DNA of 50,157 bases, taken from NCBI GenBank assembly GCA_009694745.1, contig SHUF01000018.1:1-50157 (forward strand), written 5' to 3'. Positions 26,462 through 36,076 of the stretch are shown here, one piece after another. This DNA comes from Acidobacteriota bacterium. GTDB lineage: Bacteria; Acidobacteriota; Vicinamibacteria; Vicinamibacterales; SCN-69-37. The notes under the pieces are model-generated. The model made no database searches. It was not told the DNA's origin and saw nothing but the letters and a program-made list of their open reading frames with translations. A program made the position numbers and the translations under genes. Within the stretch, counting starts at the first letter, position 1. Each line of letters begins with the position of its first letter.

Positions 26462-27889
26462 CTAGCGGATACGCACCACTCGATCTCCTGCGGCTTCCGC
26501 GCGCCGTTGGTACTCGGTAATGCGGACCACGTCCGAGGAGGCCACCATGATGCGCTCTTCGCTGAGGAATGCCAGCTTGTACGCGCGCCAGTATGGCGCC
26601 TCGGCGACAGTGATACCGCGTGCCTCCAACGCCGTCACAAGTTCCCTCATCGGATTGGGAACCTGGCCGGAGGCGTATCGATCGAACTGTCGCCAGTTGT
26701 CGATACCCGCCAGAAACGTCCACCCCAGCACGAACGTCATCACAACACCCCGGACGAGCCGCCGGGGTTCCAGCATGAGCCACACCGCCGACAGCCCCAC
26801 GGGCATCAGCAGACTGAGCAACAGGTAGCGGCGAACCACATCCTCTGCAGGCCGTGTCGCCGAGTACGCCAGCACGGCCACCAGGCCCAGGCCCAGGCCC
26901 AATACGTACCACCCGAACGACATCGCGTGCAGGGTGGACCGAGACCGTGCGGCCAGAACCCCTACACGTGCGATCGCAGCAAGCAGTGCGATCGCCAGGA
27001 CATACCTAAACCAGCCCCGTCCCTGTGGTGCGACACCGTCGACCATGGCACGGCCACCCAGAAGACCGGCGACATCTCTGGTGACGATCGTCCAGGCTCG
27101 GGCGGGAAGCCCCCGCACATCCACCTGCAGGCGCTGCGACAGATTCTCGATCTGCGAGCCGCGCGCCGCCATGGCCGCAGTGCCACGTGTGCCAGGCCCC
27201 ATCACATCCGACAGGGGTTCCAATGCGCGAATGCCCTGCCAGACCGCGAGGAACGCGACCAGCGCGAATAACCACGCACGGACGCGGTTCCGACTGAAGA
27301 GCGTGCCCGACCAGGCCTGGCCGGCCAGCAGGACCGGGACGGCGTACAACACAAATTCGCGATTCAGGAATCCAACGGCGAGAAGAGACCCCAGACAGAA
27401 GGGCCGTTCGCGCACAAACCACAGCAACAGAATCCACAGGAACGGCTCGATGTTTCCACCCTGGGCTTCCACCAGGAAGGCCGCGGTGTCGGGAGGCGGA
27501 AACACCAGAAACAAAGCGGGCACCAGCGCATGGAACGGGCGAAGACCGCACCGATGCAGGCCAATCATGAGCAGCGTCACCACCGCGAGGTTCGTCGCGA
27601 CGATCGAGGCACGCAGTGCGGCCACCGTGGCGCCGGCCACCCAGAAAAACGGCACCGCCCACCAAGCTTCGACGCCAAGCATGTAGGACTGCCCGTAGAA
27701 GAACAGCGGAAACGCGCGCCCTTCGCTCAGGTGTTTGGCCATCAGGCCGACGATGGCCTGGTCGGAGTCGAAGTGCGCATGTTCGTAGACCACGAACACG
27801 ACGCTTCGCGCGATGACGAGCAACCAGCTCACGACAAGCGCGGCGCGAAGTTCTGGCGCGCGGAGGAGCGAGCGCATTGGTGGGCGCAT
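26462..27889 (-). CDS. Polytopic membrane protein, probable GT-C type glycosyltransferase
   Basis: A 475-residue integral membrane protein with about ten helices. The first extracytoplasmic loop carries HAHFDSDQAIVG, and later a NREFV motif and EAQGGNIEP follow; acidic residues in the first loop (FDSD) are the hallmark of GT-C enzymes that use polyprenyl-phosphate sugars. The C-terminal soluble tail (about 415-475) is periplasmic-like. This suggests transfer of a sugar or arabinose-like unit to a lipid, glycan or protein, but the substrate cannot be told. It starts 17 bases from the divergent start of a second broken membrane protein gene, too close for two ordinary promoters between them. 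No clear ribosome site. Confidence 0.75.
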   Translation of the reverse strand: MRPPMRSLLRAPELRAALVVSWLLVIARSVVFVVYEHAHFDSDQAIVGLMAKHLSEGRAFPLFFYGQSYMLGVEAWWAVPFFWVAGATVAALRASIVATNLAVVTLLMIGLHRCGLRPFHALVPALFLVFPPPDTAAFLVEAQGGNIEPFLWILLLWFVRERPFCLGSLLAVGFLNREFVLYAVPVLLAGQAWSGTLFSRNRVRAWLFALVAFLAVWQGIRALEPLSDVMGPGTRGTAAMAARGSQIENLSQRLQVDVRGLPARAWTIVTRDVAGLLGGRAMVDGVAPQGRGWFRYVLAIALLAAIARVGVLAARSRSTLHAMSFGWYVLGLGLGLVAVLAYSATRPAEDVVRRYLLLSLLMPVGLSAVWLMLEPRRLVRGVVMTFVLGWTFLAGIDNWRQFDRYASGQVPNPMRELVTALEARGITVAEAPYWRAYKLAFLSEERIMVASSDVVRITEYQRRAEAAGDRVVRIR

Positions 27890-27906
27890 GCTAACATGCC
27901 GCGGTC

Positions 27907-29508
27907 GTGCGAAGTTCCCTCGCAGGCTGGGCCGCCGTTTCGATCGCGGCAGGCATCGGAAGTCTGCTGGTGCTTCGGCAGCCGGTCATCCTCGCCGATC
28001 CCAGCACCTGTGCCAACCTCTTCGATCTGATCGCGATCATCGCGGCCCGTACCTGGCGCGATGCCGCGCTGGGCTCGATGCTGGCGATGGCCAACGCCGC
28101 GGTGCTCGTCCTCGCGTTCGTGTTCCTCGCGCGCGCGGTCTACCGCATTACCGCATCGGTCGGCGTCACACTGGCCATCACGGTGGCAGCATCGTTGTCG
28201 CCTGTGTTTGCCGTGGCGCTGGCGCCTTCGCCAGCCGCGCAGGTGCTGGCCGTCATCGCGGCATGGGCGTGTGTCCTTCGCGCGAATGCGCGTCGTCACG
28301 AGCCGGCCGCGCTCGTCGTCGCCGTGGCGCTCCTGGCCACGCTCGCGGCCATCGCGCCTCCCGTCACCCTGCCTGCGGCGCTTGTCGGGGCGTGTCTTGC
28401 GTGGTGAAACGGCACGTCGGCGTCTGCGGCATTCCGGCTCACCCGGGTGATCGTTGCGGTGGGCGCCGTGGTGGCCGCCGCGATCCTCATGCAGATGGTG
28501 GTAACGCGTGAGGTGTCCTGCGTCCTTCCGGCGCGCGGCTTGCCCGCGATAGGCACCGCGGCTCGGGCCCTCGGAGATGTCGTAGCCCAGAGTCCGCTGG
28601 CAGGTGCGCTCGCGATGCTGGGGCTGCTGTCGATGTCGCGCCTGACACCGGGCATCGCCTGGTCATTGATGGCCCTGGCCGTGGCGTCCTTCTCAGGAGC
28701 GATCATCGAGCCCACGCCGCAACCAGGGACGATGGTCGCGTTTGTGGTCGCGTACTGGTTGCTCGCCGCCACAGGTCTGCGTGACGTGTGGGAGGCCGCG
28801 CGCCACACCACCGGCGGAAGGGTGGGTGCCGCCGCACTTTCCCTGACGCTCGTTGTGCTGCAGGTGTTGCACGTCACCGCGCGCGATCCAAAGGGCCGGG
28901 TGCCTGATGGGCATGAACGCCTGACGTCGGCAGCGATGGGCGCCATCATCGGACAAATCCCGCGCGGCGCCGGACTCGTCGAGGAAGACGCCGCCACGGA
29001 CCTGTTGTTACGCGCGCAGCCCGGCAGGTTACGGTCAGCCGACCGCCTGCACATTGTGGCGCGTGACAGCGCCGCAGTCGCCGCCGGGATGGCCGTGGGA
29101 CCCGTCTTCGTATTGCCGCGATCTCAGCGGGTGCTACAGCATCTGGGACTGGAACTGACTCCTGCGGGTCGCGATGGCGCGACCGGCCTTGCCGAGGTGC
29201 GCCAGGCGCACGCGTGCACCCCGACACTTACCGAGCAGCCGGTGCCCACACCGCAGCTCGACGGTCGCACTCAACTGGCGCTCGTCGCCGAGGACGAACT
29301 GTCACGTGGGCCAGTGGTGATTCTGCTGCCGGCGGCTGTGCCGCTCTCGATGCTGCCGTTGGACTGGCCACCAGAGGCCACCCGCGGCTTTCACGGGCGG
29401 ACGTTTGATTTGACGATCCCCGCCGACGAACGAGATCTGTCAAACGAGCTACGCTCCTACGGCCTGCCGCCACACCCGCAGCCGTCGCCCACGCGTTTTC
29501 TCAGCTGA
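27907..29508 (+). pseudogene. Polytopic membrane protein split by an in-frame TGA
   Basis: GTG 27907 opens a 166-residue hydrophobic protein (five or so helices) ending at TGA 28405-28407. The same frame stays open after this stop: 13 codons lead to a GTG at 28447 and on to 353 more residues ending at 29508. Read as one protein of about 533 residues it is a continuous membrane protein with roughly eight to ten helices and a soluble C-terminal domain of about 180 residues. The codon before the stop is TGG, and TGG to TGA is a single transition, so a recent nonsense mutation (or a base-call error) fits best; two separate genes are the alternative. The family is not recognised; its shape and neighbour suggest a GT-C-like or DUF2723-like protein. 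Confidence 0.6.
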
Positions 29509-29682
29509 ATCGAAGCGTGGAGAACGCCTGGTGCCCCCCTCGTCCTCCCTATCTCGCTCAGCGGCGCGGCCGGTACGGGCACGGCGCGCCTCCTGGCCAC
29601 CACTCCCGGGCAGCACCTCCGCCTCTGCCCGTCCTTCCCGTTCGTCGTCCAGCCTCTCGCCCGGCGCCGCTGAGGCGAGGGC

Positions 29683-29763
29683 CTCGGGCTTGAGAACCAG
29701 CCCGAGCTACGTACCGGCTCGAGGCATTTCCCTACGTAGCTCGGCCTGAATTTCAAGGCCGAG
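29683..29763. repeat. Cluster of short palindromic repeats with GTAGCTCGGCCT words
   Basis: In the 283-base gap before the second VPS10 gene: CTCGGGCT (29683-29690) pairs with AGCCCGAG (29699-29706); CCGAGCTACGTA (29702-29713) pairs with TACGTAGCTCGG (29733-29744); CTCGGCCT (29740-29747) pairs with AGGCCGAG (29756-29763). The last unit recurs at 44573-44601. The rest of this gap shows no gene. Confidence 0.7.
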
Positions 29764-29791
29764 ACCACGCCTCCTGATCCACAATCGGCGC

Positions 29792-32743
29792 ATGCGTATT
29801 CGTTCTCTTGCTGCAACTCTTGCCGTGACGGCCATCGCCGCGTGGCTGGCGGGCACCGGCATCCTCAGGGCGGCTCCACAAACGACCGTGAGTTTTGCCC
29901 CCGACCTGTTCAAGGCCATGACCTGGCGCAACATAGGCCCACAGCGCGGCAGCCGCACAAAAGCCGCCGCTGGTGTGCCCTCGCAGCCGCACACGTTCTA
30001 TGTCGGCGTGGTCAACGGCGGTGTGTGGAAAACCAACGATGCCGGCCGCACCTGGAATCCGATCTTCGATGACCAGCCCACCGGGTCGATCGGCGCCATC
30101 GCCGTGGCGGAGTCCGATCCGAACATCATCTATGTCGGCAGCGGCGAAGGGATGCCGCGTCCGGACCTCTCGACCGGTGACGGCATGTACAAATCCACCG
30201 ACGCGGGCCGCACGTGGACCCACCTGGGTTTGCGCGACGGTCAGCAGATTCCGCAAATCGTGGTGGATCCCATAAATCCGAACCGGCTGTTTGTGGCCGT
30301 GCTGGGCCATCCGTACGGTCCCAACACCGAGCGGGGCATCTATCGTTCGACCAACGGCGGCACGTCGTTCGAAAGAGTGCTCTACAAAGACGAAAACACT
30401 GGTGGCATTGACATCGCCATGGATCCGGTGGACCCGAACACGATCTACGCGGTGATGTGGGAGACACGCCAGGGGCCCTGGGAAAACGGCGTGTGGACCG
30501 GGCCCGGCAGCGGGCTGTTCAAGTCAATTGATGGCGGTACCACCTGGCGCCCGCTCACGCAGGGGTTGCCGTCATTCGCCGACGGCCTTGGCCGCATCGG
30601 CGTGACCGTCGCGCCCAGTAACCCGCGCCGACTCTACGCGGCGGTGGACGCCGGCCGCAACGGCGGCATCTTCCGGTCAGACGATGCGGGTGAGACCTGG
30701 ACGCGGTCGAACGACGACTCACGCGTCGTCGCACGGCCGGCTGATGCCGCCGACGTGCGCGTGCACCCGACCAATCCCGACATTGTGTACGTGCCGACGA
30801 TCGTGGCGTGGAAGTCGGTGGATGGTGGACGCACGTTCACCGCATGGCGCGGTGCGCCGGGGGGCGACGATTACCAGCGCCTGTGGATTCATCCGACGAT
30901 GCCCGACATCATGCTGATGACGGCCGATCAGGGCGCCATCGTGACGCTCAATGGCGGCAACACCTGGAGTTCCTGGTACAACCAGTCCACCGCGCAGTTC
31001 TACCACGTCAATACGGACAACGCGTTTCCCTATCGCGTGTGTGGCGGCCAGCAGGAGAGCGGTTCCGCCTGCGTGCAGAGCCGCGGCGACGACGGCCAGA
31101 TCACGTTCCGCGAATGGCATCCGGTGGCGGTGGAGGAATACGGCTACGTGGCGCCCGATCCGCTGGACCCAGACGTCGTGTACGGCGGCAAGGTCTCGCG
31201 CTACGATCGCCGAACCGGGCAGGTGCAGAACGTCAGCCCGCCGCGCGATGCTGGGTATCGAACACTTCGCACGGCACCAATCCTTTTTTCACCGCTCGAC
31301 CCGCGCACCCTGTACTTCGCGTCCAACACGTTGTGGAAAACCGTCAACGGCGGCCGCGACTGGACACAAATCAGCGGAGACCTGACGCGACCCACCTGGG
31401 CTGTTCCGGCAAGCGTCGGCGCCTATCGCGATCGGCCGAATGCACGCCCCACGCAGCGCGGCGTCATCTACACCATCGGTCCGTCCTACGTGGACATCAA
31501 CACCATCTGGGTCGGCACCGACGATGGCTTGATTCATGTGACGCGCACCGCGGGCAAGACCTGGGTGGACGTCACACCGCCCGACCTGAAACCGTGGGAG
31601 AAAGTGTCCATCATCGAGTCGTCGCACTTCGATGTGAACACGGCGTACGCGGCCATCAATACGTTGCGGCTCGACGACCTGCGACCGCGGATCTATCGCA
31701 CGCGGGATGGCGGAAAGACCTGGACCAACATCACAAAGGGCCTGCCTGACGGCGCGACGATCAATGCCGTGAAGGAAGACCGCGCGCGACGAGGTTTGTT
31801 GTTTGCCGCCAGCGAACTCAATGTGTCGGTGTCGTTTGACGACGGCGACTCGTGGCAGTCGTTGCGGCTGAACATGCCGGCCACGTCCATCCGCGACCTG
31901 GTTATCAAGGACGATGACCTGGTGGTGGGCACACACGGTCGTGGGTTCTGGATCCTCGACGACATCACGCCGCTGCGCCAGGTCACGCCCGCCATCCTGC
32001 AGACCAACGCGTATCTCTTCCGGCCGCCCGTCGCGTGGCGCTTCAAGTGGAACAAGAACACCGATACGCCGCTGCCGCCCGATGAGCCTTCGATGCCGAA
32101 TCCGCCCGACGGTGTCACCATCAGTTACTTTCTTGGGCCGAACGTGCAGGGACCGGTCACGCTGGAAATCACGAATGTGGATGGCACGGTGATCCGGCGC
32201 TACTCGAGTGCGGACCCGGATGAGCCGCCCGTCAGCGCGCCGAACCTGCCGGACTACTGGATTCGGCCCGCGCAGAAACTGCCGGCAACACCCGGACTGC
32301 ATCGATTCGTGTGGGATGTGCGCTACACGCCGCCCGCGATGGCCAACTTCAGCTACCCGATAGCAGCGATTCTACGAAATACGCCGAAGACCCCGCAGGG
32401 CATCTGGCCGCTGCCGGGCCAATACCAGGTGCGGCTCACCGTGGGCGGGGAGACGTCACGCCAGCCCGTCCAGGTGCGCCTCGATCCGCGCGTGCGCACG
32501 CCCATTGCCGACCTTACGCTGCAATTCAAATTGTCCAAGGCGGTGGACGACGCCCTTCGGAAGATTGAGGCGGCCCGATCGGGCGCGTCCGCCGAGCAGC
32601 TCCAAGCGTTAAACGCCGCCGCTGCGCCGCTTGGGGGCCTGCTTGCGACGTTACAACAGGCAGACGCGCGGCCGACGACGGCGACTGAAACGGCGGTGAC
32701 TGCTACGTTAGACCGCGTGGCCGCCGTGTTAATGGCGAAATGA
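29792..32743 (+). CDS. Large secreted VPS10/BNR-repeat propeller protein, second copy
   Basis: A 983-residue exported protein (signal peptide about 1-28), same family and nearly the same length as the product of 19568-22504. Asp-box units run along the chain (TNDAGRTWN, STDAGRTWT, SIDGGTTWR, SDDAGETWT, SVDGGRTFT, TRDGGKTWT), followed by a C-terminal beta domain beginning at about residue 740 and a helical tail (about 900-983). Unlike the first copy it has no Gly/Arg-rich inserts. The family pattern WRNIGPQRGSR, seen near the mature N-terminus, and the VGTHGRGFWILDD motif are shared with many acidobacterial relatives of unknown function. Its last codons form part of a 41-bp inverted-repeat arm. 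Confidence 0.88.
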   Translation: MRIRSLAATLAVTAIAAWLAGTGILRAAPQTTVSFAPDLFKAMTWRNIGPQRGSRTKAAAGVPSQPHTFYVGVVNGGVWKTNDAGRTWNPIFDDQPTGSIGAIAVAESDPNIIYVGSGEGMPRPDLSTGDGMYKSTDAGRTWTHLGLRDGQQIPQIVVDPINPNRLFVAVLGHPYGPNTERGIYRSTNGGTSFERVLYKDENTGGIDIAMDPVDPNTIYAVMWETRQGPWENGVWTGPGSGLFKSIDGGTTWRPLTQGLPSFADGLGRIGVTVAPSNPRRLYAAVDAGRNGGIFRSDDAGETWTRSNDDSRVVARPADAADVRVHPTNPDIVYVPTIVAWKSVDGGRTFTAWRGAPGGDDYQRLWIHPTMPDIMLMTADQGAIVTLNGGNTWSSWYNQSTAQFYHVNTDNAFPYRVCGGQQESGSACVQSRGDDGQITFREWHPVAVEEYGYVAPDPLDPDVVYGGKVSRYDRRTGQVQNVSPPRDAGYRTLRTAPILFSPLDPRTLYFASNTLWKTVNGGRDWTQISGDLTRPTWAVPASVGAYRDRPNARPTQRGVIYTIGPSYVDINTIWVGTDDGLIHVTRTAGKTWVDVTPPDLKPWEKVSIIESSHFDVNTAYAAINTLRLDDLRPRIYRTRDGGKTWTNITKGLPDGATINAVKEDRARRGLLFAASELNVSVSFDDGDSWQSLRLNMPATSIRDLVIKDDDLVVGTHGRGFWILDDITPLRQVTPAILQTNAYLFRPPVAWRFKWNKNTDTPLPPDEPSMPNPPDGVTISYFLGPNVQGPVTLEITNVDGTVIRRYSSADPDEPPVSAPNLPDYWIRPAQKLPATPGLHRFVWDVRYTPPAMANFSYPIAAILRNTPKTPQGIWPLPGQYQVRLTVGGETSRQPVQVRLDPRVRTPIADLTLQFKLSKAVDDALRKIEAARSGASAEQLQALNAAAAPLGGLLATLQQADARPTTATETAVTATLDRVAAVLMAK

Positions 32744-32938
32744 CACGAATGTCCGAAATGGCGAAATGTCTGCAGTGCGGGAGTGGCTGAATGGCCGAAT
32801 GTCGAAGGCGCTCAGTGAACGAATGATCTTGGAGCAGCAGATTCAATCATTGGCCACCAAGGACACTCGAACATTCTTCCCTACAATCGGTTTGTCCGAC
32901 ATTTCGCCATTTCGGACATTTGTGACATTTCGCCATTA
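32730..32938. repeat. Fold-back element with 41-bp arms between convergent genes
   Basis: The left arm 32730-32770 and right arm 32898-32938 are reverse complements at 39 of 41 positions. Each arm contains two copies of the word GGCGAAATG, separated by AATGTCCGAA. The left arm includes the last codons and TGA stop of the propeller gene; the right arm ends 12 bases before the dehydrogenase stop. The 127-base centre has weaker related words (GGCTGAATGGCCGAATGTC and AATCATTGGCC) and no coding signal. Confidence 0.9.
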
Positions 32939-32950
32939 CGCGCGCGCGAC

Positions 32951-34483
32951 CTAACCAAACGAGATCCCTTGCGCAAGTGGCAAGTCGCGCGACCAGTTGA
33001 CCGTGTTGGTCTGGCGACGCATGTAAGCCTTCCAAGCGTCCGAGCCTGACTCGCGGCCGCCGCCGGTTTCCTTTTCGCCACCAAACGCACCGCCGATCTC
33101 CGCGCCTGACGTCCCGATGTTGACGTTGGCGATGCCGCAATCCGACCCGCGTGCCGACAGGAACTCTTCCGCGCGCCGCATGCTCTCGGTGAAGATCGCG
33201 CTCGACAACCCCTGAGGCACATCGTTGTGCATCATCAACGCATCCGAGAACTGGTCGTACTCCATGACGTACAGAATGGGCGCGAACGTTTCCTGCTTGA
33301 CGATCGCCGTTTGTGCCGGCATCCGGATGATGGTGGGCTCGACGAAGAACGGGCCCAGGTCAAGACGCCGCGTGGCCCCGCAGACCACCTGGCCGCCCTG
33401 CGCCTTTGCGCTCTCGATCGCTTCAAACATCTGATCGACCGCCGGCATATTGACCAGAGGTCCCATCAGCGTGCCCGGAGCCAGCGCGTCACCAATCGGC
33501 ACCTGGCCGTACGCGGCCACCAGCCGGTTGACCAGTTCGTCGGCGATGCTCTTCTGCACCAGGATGCGGCGCGTTGAAGTGCAGCGCTGTCCCGCCGTGC
33601 CAACAGCGCCGAACACGATGGCGCGCGTGGCGAGTTCCAGGTCGGCATCTTCGGCCACGATGATGGCGTTGTTGCCGCCCAGTTCAAGAATGCTCCGGCC
33701 GAATCGCCCGGCCACCGCTTCAGCCACGTGACGACCGACGGCCGTTGAGCCGGTGAAGGAAATCAGCGGCACGCGGACGTCGCGCACAAGGCGCTCCCCC
33801 ACGAGACTGCCCTGACCGACGACCAGCGAAAAGATGCCGGACACGCCATGGTCGGCCATCACACGGTTGGCGATGTGCTGCACCGCGACGCCACACAACG
33901 GCGCCGGCTCGGCCGGTTTCCAGATCACCGTGTCTCCGCAGACCGCGGCCAACGCGGCGTTCCAGGCCCACACCGCCACAGGGAAATTGAACGCCGAGAT
34001 GACGCCCACCGGGCCCAGCGGATGCCACTGCTCCATCATCCGGTGCCCCGGACGTTCGGAGGCCATCGTGAGTCCATACAGTTGCCGTGAGAGGCCGACC
34101 GCGAAGTCGCAGATGTCGATCATCTCCTGCACTTCACCGTGCCCCTCGCCGCGGATCTTCCCCATCTCGAGGCTGACCAGATCCCCCAGGGGTTCCTTCA
34201 TGTCACGAAGCGCGTTGCCGAGGTCGCGGACCAGCTCTCCACGTTTGGGCGCCGGCACCTCACGCCAACTGCGAAACGCCTCGGCCGACGCCGCCACGAC
34301 GCGGTCGCAGGTGGCGGCTGACGCGAGCGATACGCTCGCCAGTGGCTCCCCCGTCGAAGGGTTGATCGAGACCACGCGCCCGGTCTCGTCGCCATTGCGA
34401 TACCACTGGTCGTGACCGGAACTTGCGCCCGGATTCACGTCGTCGATCCGGAGTTTCCCGAGCAGCGCTTTGATCTCAGCCAT
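32951..34483 (-). CDS. ALDH7-family aldehyde dehydrogenase (aminoadipate/piperideine-6-carboxylate semialdehyde type)
   Basis: A 510-residue NAD(P)-dependent aldehyde dehydrogenase. Catalytic Glu267 in LELGG and Cys301 in GQRCTSTRR are spaced as expected, and the coenzyme site FTGSTAVG is present. The N-terminal GKLRI, the AFNFPVAVWAWNAALA stretch and the C-terminal GAFGGEKETGGGRESGSD run identify the ALDH7 clade, whose bacterial members oxidise alpha-aminoadipic semialdehyde in lysine breakdown; other aldehydes are possible. No other lysine-catabolic gene is nearby, so the pathway is inferred from family only. Monocistronic, convergent with the VPS10 gene across the 41-bp inverted repeat. 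Confidence 0.92.
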   Translation of the reverse strand: MAEIKALLGKLRIDDVNPGASSGHDQWYRNGDETGRVVSINPSTGEPLASVSLASAATCDRVVAASAEAFRSWREVPAPKRGELVRDLGNALRDMKEPLGDLVSLEMGKIRGEGHGEVQEMIDICDFAVGLSRQLYGLTMASERPGHRMMEQWHPLGPVGVISAFNFPVAVWAWNAALAAVCGDTVIWKPAEPAPLCGVAVQHIANRVMADHGVSGIFSLVVGQGSLVGERLVRDVRVPLISFTGSTAVGRHVAEAVAGRFGRSILELGGNNAIIVAEDADLELATRAIVFGAVGTAGQRCTSTRRILVQKSIADELVNRLVAAYGQVPIGDALAPGTLMGPLVNMPAVDQMFEAIESAKAQGGQVVCGATRRLDLGPFFVEPTIIRMPAQTAIVKQETFAPILYVMEYDQFSDALMMHNDVPQGLSSAIFTESMRRAEEFLSARGSDCGIANVNIGTSGAEIGGAFGGEKETGGGRESGSDAWKAYMRRQTNTVNWSRDLPLAQGISFG

Positions 34484-34552
34484 TGGTCCCCTTCCGCGTG
34501 CCTAACCCAACCACTAAAGATACCTCATTCGGAAATGAGAGAATGGGGGCTT

Positions 34553-35233
34553 ATGCGTGTGGTTTTGTTTCGCGTTCTTGCGGTTGTTGTTTTCCTGTCG
34601 TTCGCGTCGCCGGCGTCTGCCCAGTGGTACGGGGCGCTGTATATGGGCGCCAACACGACAAAGGCCGCTGATGTCACCGTCAAGGGTGACGGGTACGACC
34701 TGACATTCCCGAAGGTGAGCTTTGAGGCGCAGCCGTTCACATCGCCGCAGTACTACGGATGGCGACTGGGGCGGTTCCTGTCGAATACCCGGCGGGTCGG
34801 CGTGGAGTTGGAGTTCATCCACCTGAAGGTCATCGCCAATCCTGACCAACTTCAGCCCGAAGTACAGCGTTACCAGATGACGCACGGCCTGAATTTCCTG
34901 GTGGCGAACATCACGTCGCGCATTCCTCTGGGCCGCTCGGCCAGCGGCGACGCGCCCTTCGCGCTGGTGAGCCGCCTGGGAGTCGGCATCACACTGCCGC
35001 ACGCCGAAACCACCGTACTGGGTGAGGCCCGCGAACAGTACGAATACGCCGGCCCAGGCGCCCACGCGGCGATTGGGCTGGACGTTCGTCTGAAGGGCCG
35101 GTGGTCCTTGCTGACGGAATACAAGGTCACCTACGCCAGACCGAAGATCACGACGGCGAACAACGGCTTCGGGCAAACGACGACGCTGTCGCACCACATT
35201 GCGGTGGGCTTCGCCTTCGGCGTGTCGCGCTGA
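34553..35233 (+). CDS. Outer-membrane beta-barrel candidate, unknown function
   Basis: A 226-residue exported protein; signal peptide about 1-24 ending ASPASA. The mature part shows repeated amphipathic strands with aromatic ends (YGWRLGRFL, VGVELEFIHL, SLLTEYKVTY, HHIAVGFAFGV) and finishes in GFAFGVSR, as expected for an 8-strand barrel of OmpA/OmpW size. I start at ATG 34553, after a GGGGG box; the longer open frame overlaps the dehydrogenase gene on the other strand. It is followed 12 bases later by a PAP2 phosphatase, so both may act in lipid or lipid A metabolism, but this is inference. Confidence 0.75.
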   Translation: MRVVLFRVLAVVVFLSFASPASAQWYGALYMGANTTKAADVTVKGDGYDLTFPKVSFEAQPFTSPQYYGWRLGRFLSNTRRVGVELEFIHLKVIANPDQLQPEVQRYQMTHGLNFLVANITSRIPLGRSASGDAPFALVSRLGVGITLPHAETTVLGEAREQYEYAGPGAHAAIGLDVRLKGRWSLLTEYKVTYARPKITTANNGFGQTTTLSHHIAVGFAFGVSR

Positions 35234-35245
35234 TATCCTGCGCGC

Positions 35246-36001
35246 GTGTTGCACTTCAGCTGGATCGTTCCCGTCGTCATGGCCGCAAACGCGGCCGCCG
35301 CCCAAGTCGCCACAACGCCTGCCTCGCAGACTGCTCCGGCGCCGCCGCCCGATCGCCCGTTCGCACGGCTCTTCCAGAATCTCGGCAACGACTTCGTCAG
35401 GCTCGGAAAGGCCGACACCATCGGCATCCTCGGAGCCGGTGGATTCGCAGCCGTGGTCGCGTCGTACTCGGACGACCGCGTGGACCGCTGGACGCTTGAC
35501 CACCCCGCGCCATCCGTGACGGCCATCGGTCGCGTCGGTGGCGATGGTTGGACGATGGCAGGAGCGGCGGTTGGTACGTGGGCCGTGGGACGGGCGCTCA
35601 AGCGACCGCTGCTGACACACGTAGGCAGCGACCTGATCCGCACGCAGGTGCTGAACGGTGCGATCACGCGCGTCCTAAAAATTGTGGTCGACCGGCAACG
35701 GCCGAAGGGTGGCGGCCACGCATTCCCATCGGGCCACACCTCGGCGAGCTTCGCATCGGCCGGGGTATTGCAGCAGCACTTCGGCTGGAAGGCCGGCGCG
35801 CCCGCCTACGCCGTTGCCGGGTTCGTCGCGTGGACACGGGTGCGGGACCGCGCGCATTGGGTGAGCGACGTCGTGTTCGGCGCGGCCCTGGGCCTGGCGT
35901 CCGCACGCGCAGTCACGCGCGGCCATGACTCGCGCGCGTGGACGGTCACGCCGGTGGCGATGCCAGGCGGTGGAGGGCTCCAGTTCTCCACGCGTTGGTA
36001 G
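35246..36001 (+). CDS. Exported PAP2-family phosphatase
   Basis: A 251-residue phosphatidic-acid-phosphatase type 2 protein. The three motifs of the acid phosphatase site are visible: KIVVDRQRP, FPSGHT and the RVRDRAHWVSD stretch with catalytic His; the usual SR of motif 3 is TR here. A short signal peptide (about 1-19, ending AAAA) and several hydrophobic helices in the middle indicate periplasmic location, membrane-associated. Likely substrates are lipid phosphates such as undecaprenyl-PP or phosphatidic acid. GTG 35246 lies 12 bases after the barrel gene stop. Confidence 0.88.
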   Translation: MLHFSWIVPVVMAANAAAAQVATTPASQTAPAPPPDRPFARLFQNLGNDFVRLGKADTIGILGAGGFAAVVASYSDDRVDRWTLDHPAPSVTAIGRVGGDGWTMAGAAVGTWAVGRALKRPLLTHVGSDLIRTQVLNGAITRVLKIVVDRQRPKGGGHAFPSGHTSASFASAGVLQQHFGWKAGAPAYAVAGFVAWTRVRDRAHWVSDVVFGAALGLASARAVTRGHDSRAWTVTPVAMPGGGGLQFSTRW

Positions 36002-36076
36002 TCGCCCAACGCGCGCGTGACTGATGTACCATCGCGGGTGCGCGCGCCGCTCCCTTCCGTCGCCGCAGGAGGTCCC

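Noticed and set aside
28408-28470. Selenocysteine insertion at TGA 28405
   Set aside because: No stable hairpin with a conserved bulge directly follows the TGA, and a hydrophobic Trp-rich helix is not a redox site.
32730-32938. MITE or insertion sequence remnant
   Set aside because: No transposase, no clear target-site duplication, and the left arm includes the native end of a coding sequence. A mobile origin is not excluded but not supported.
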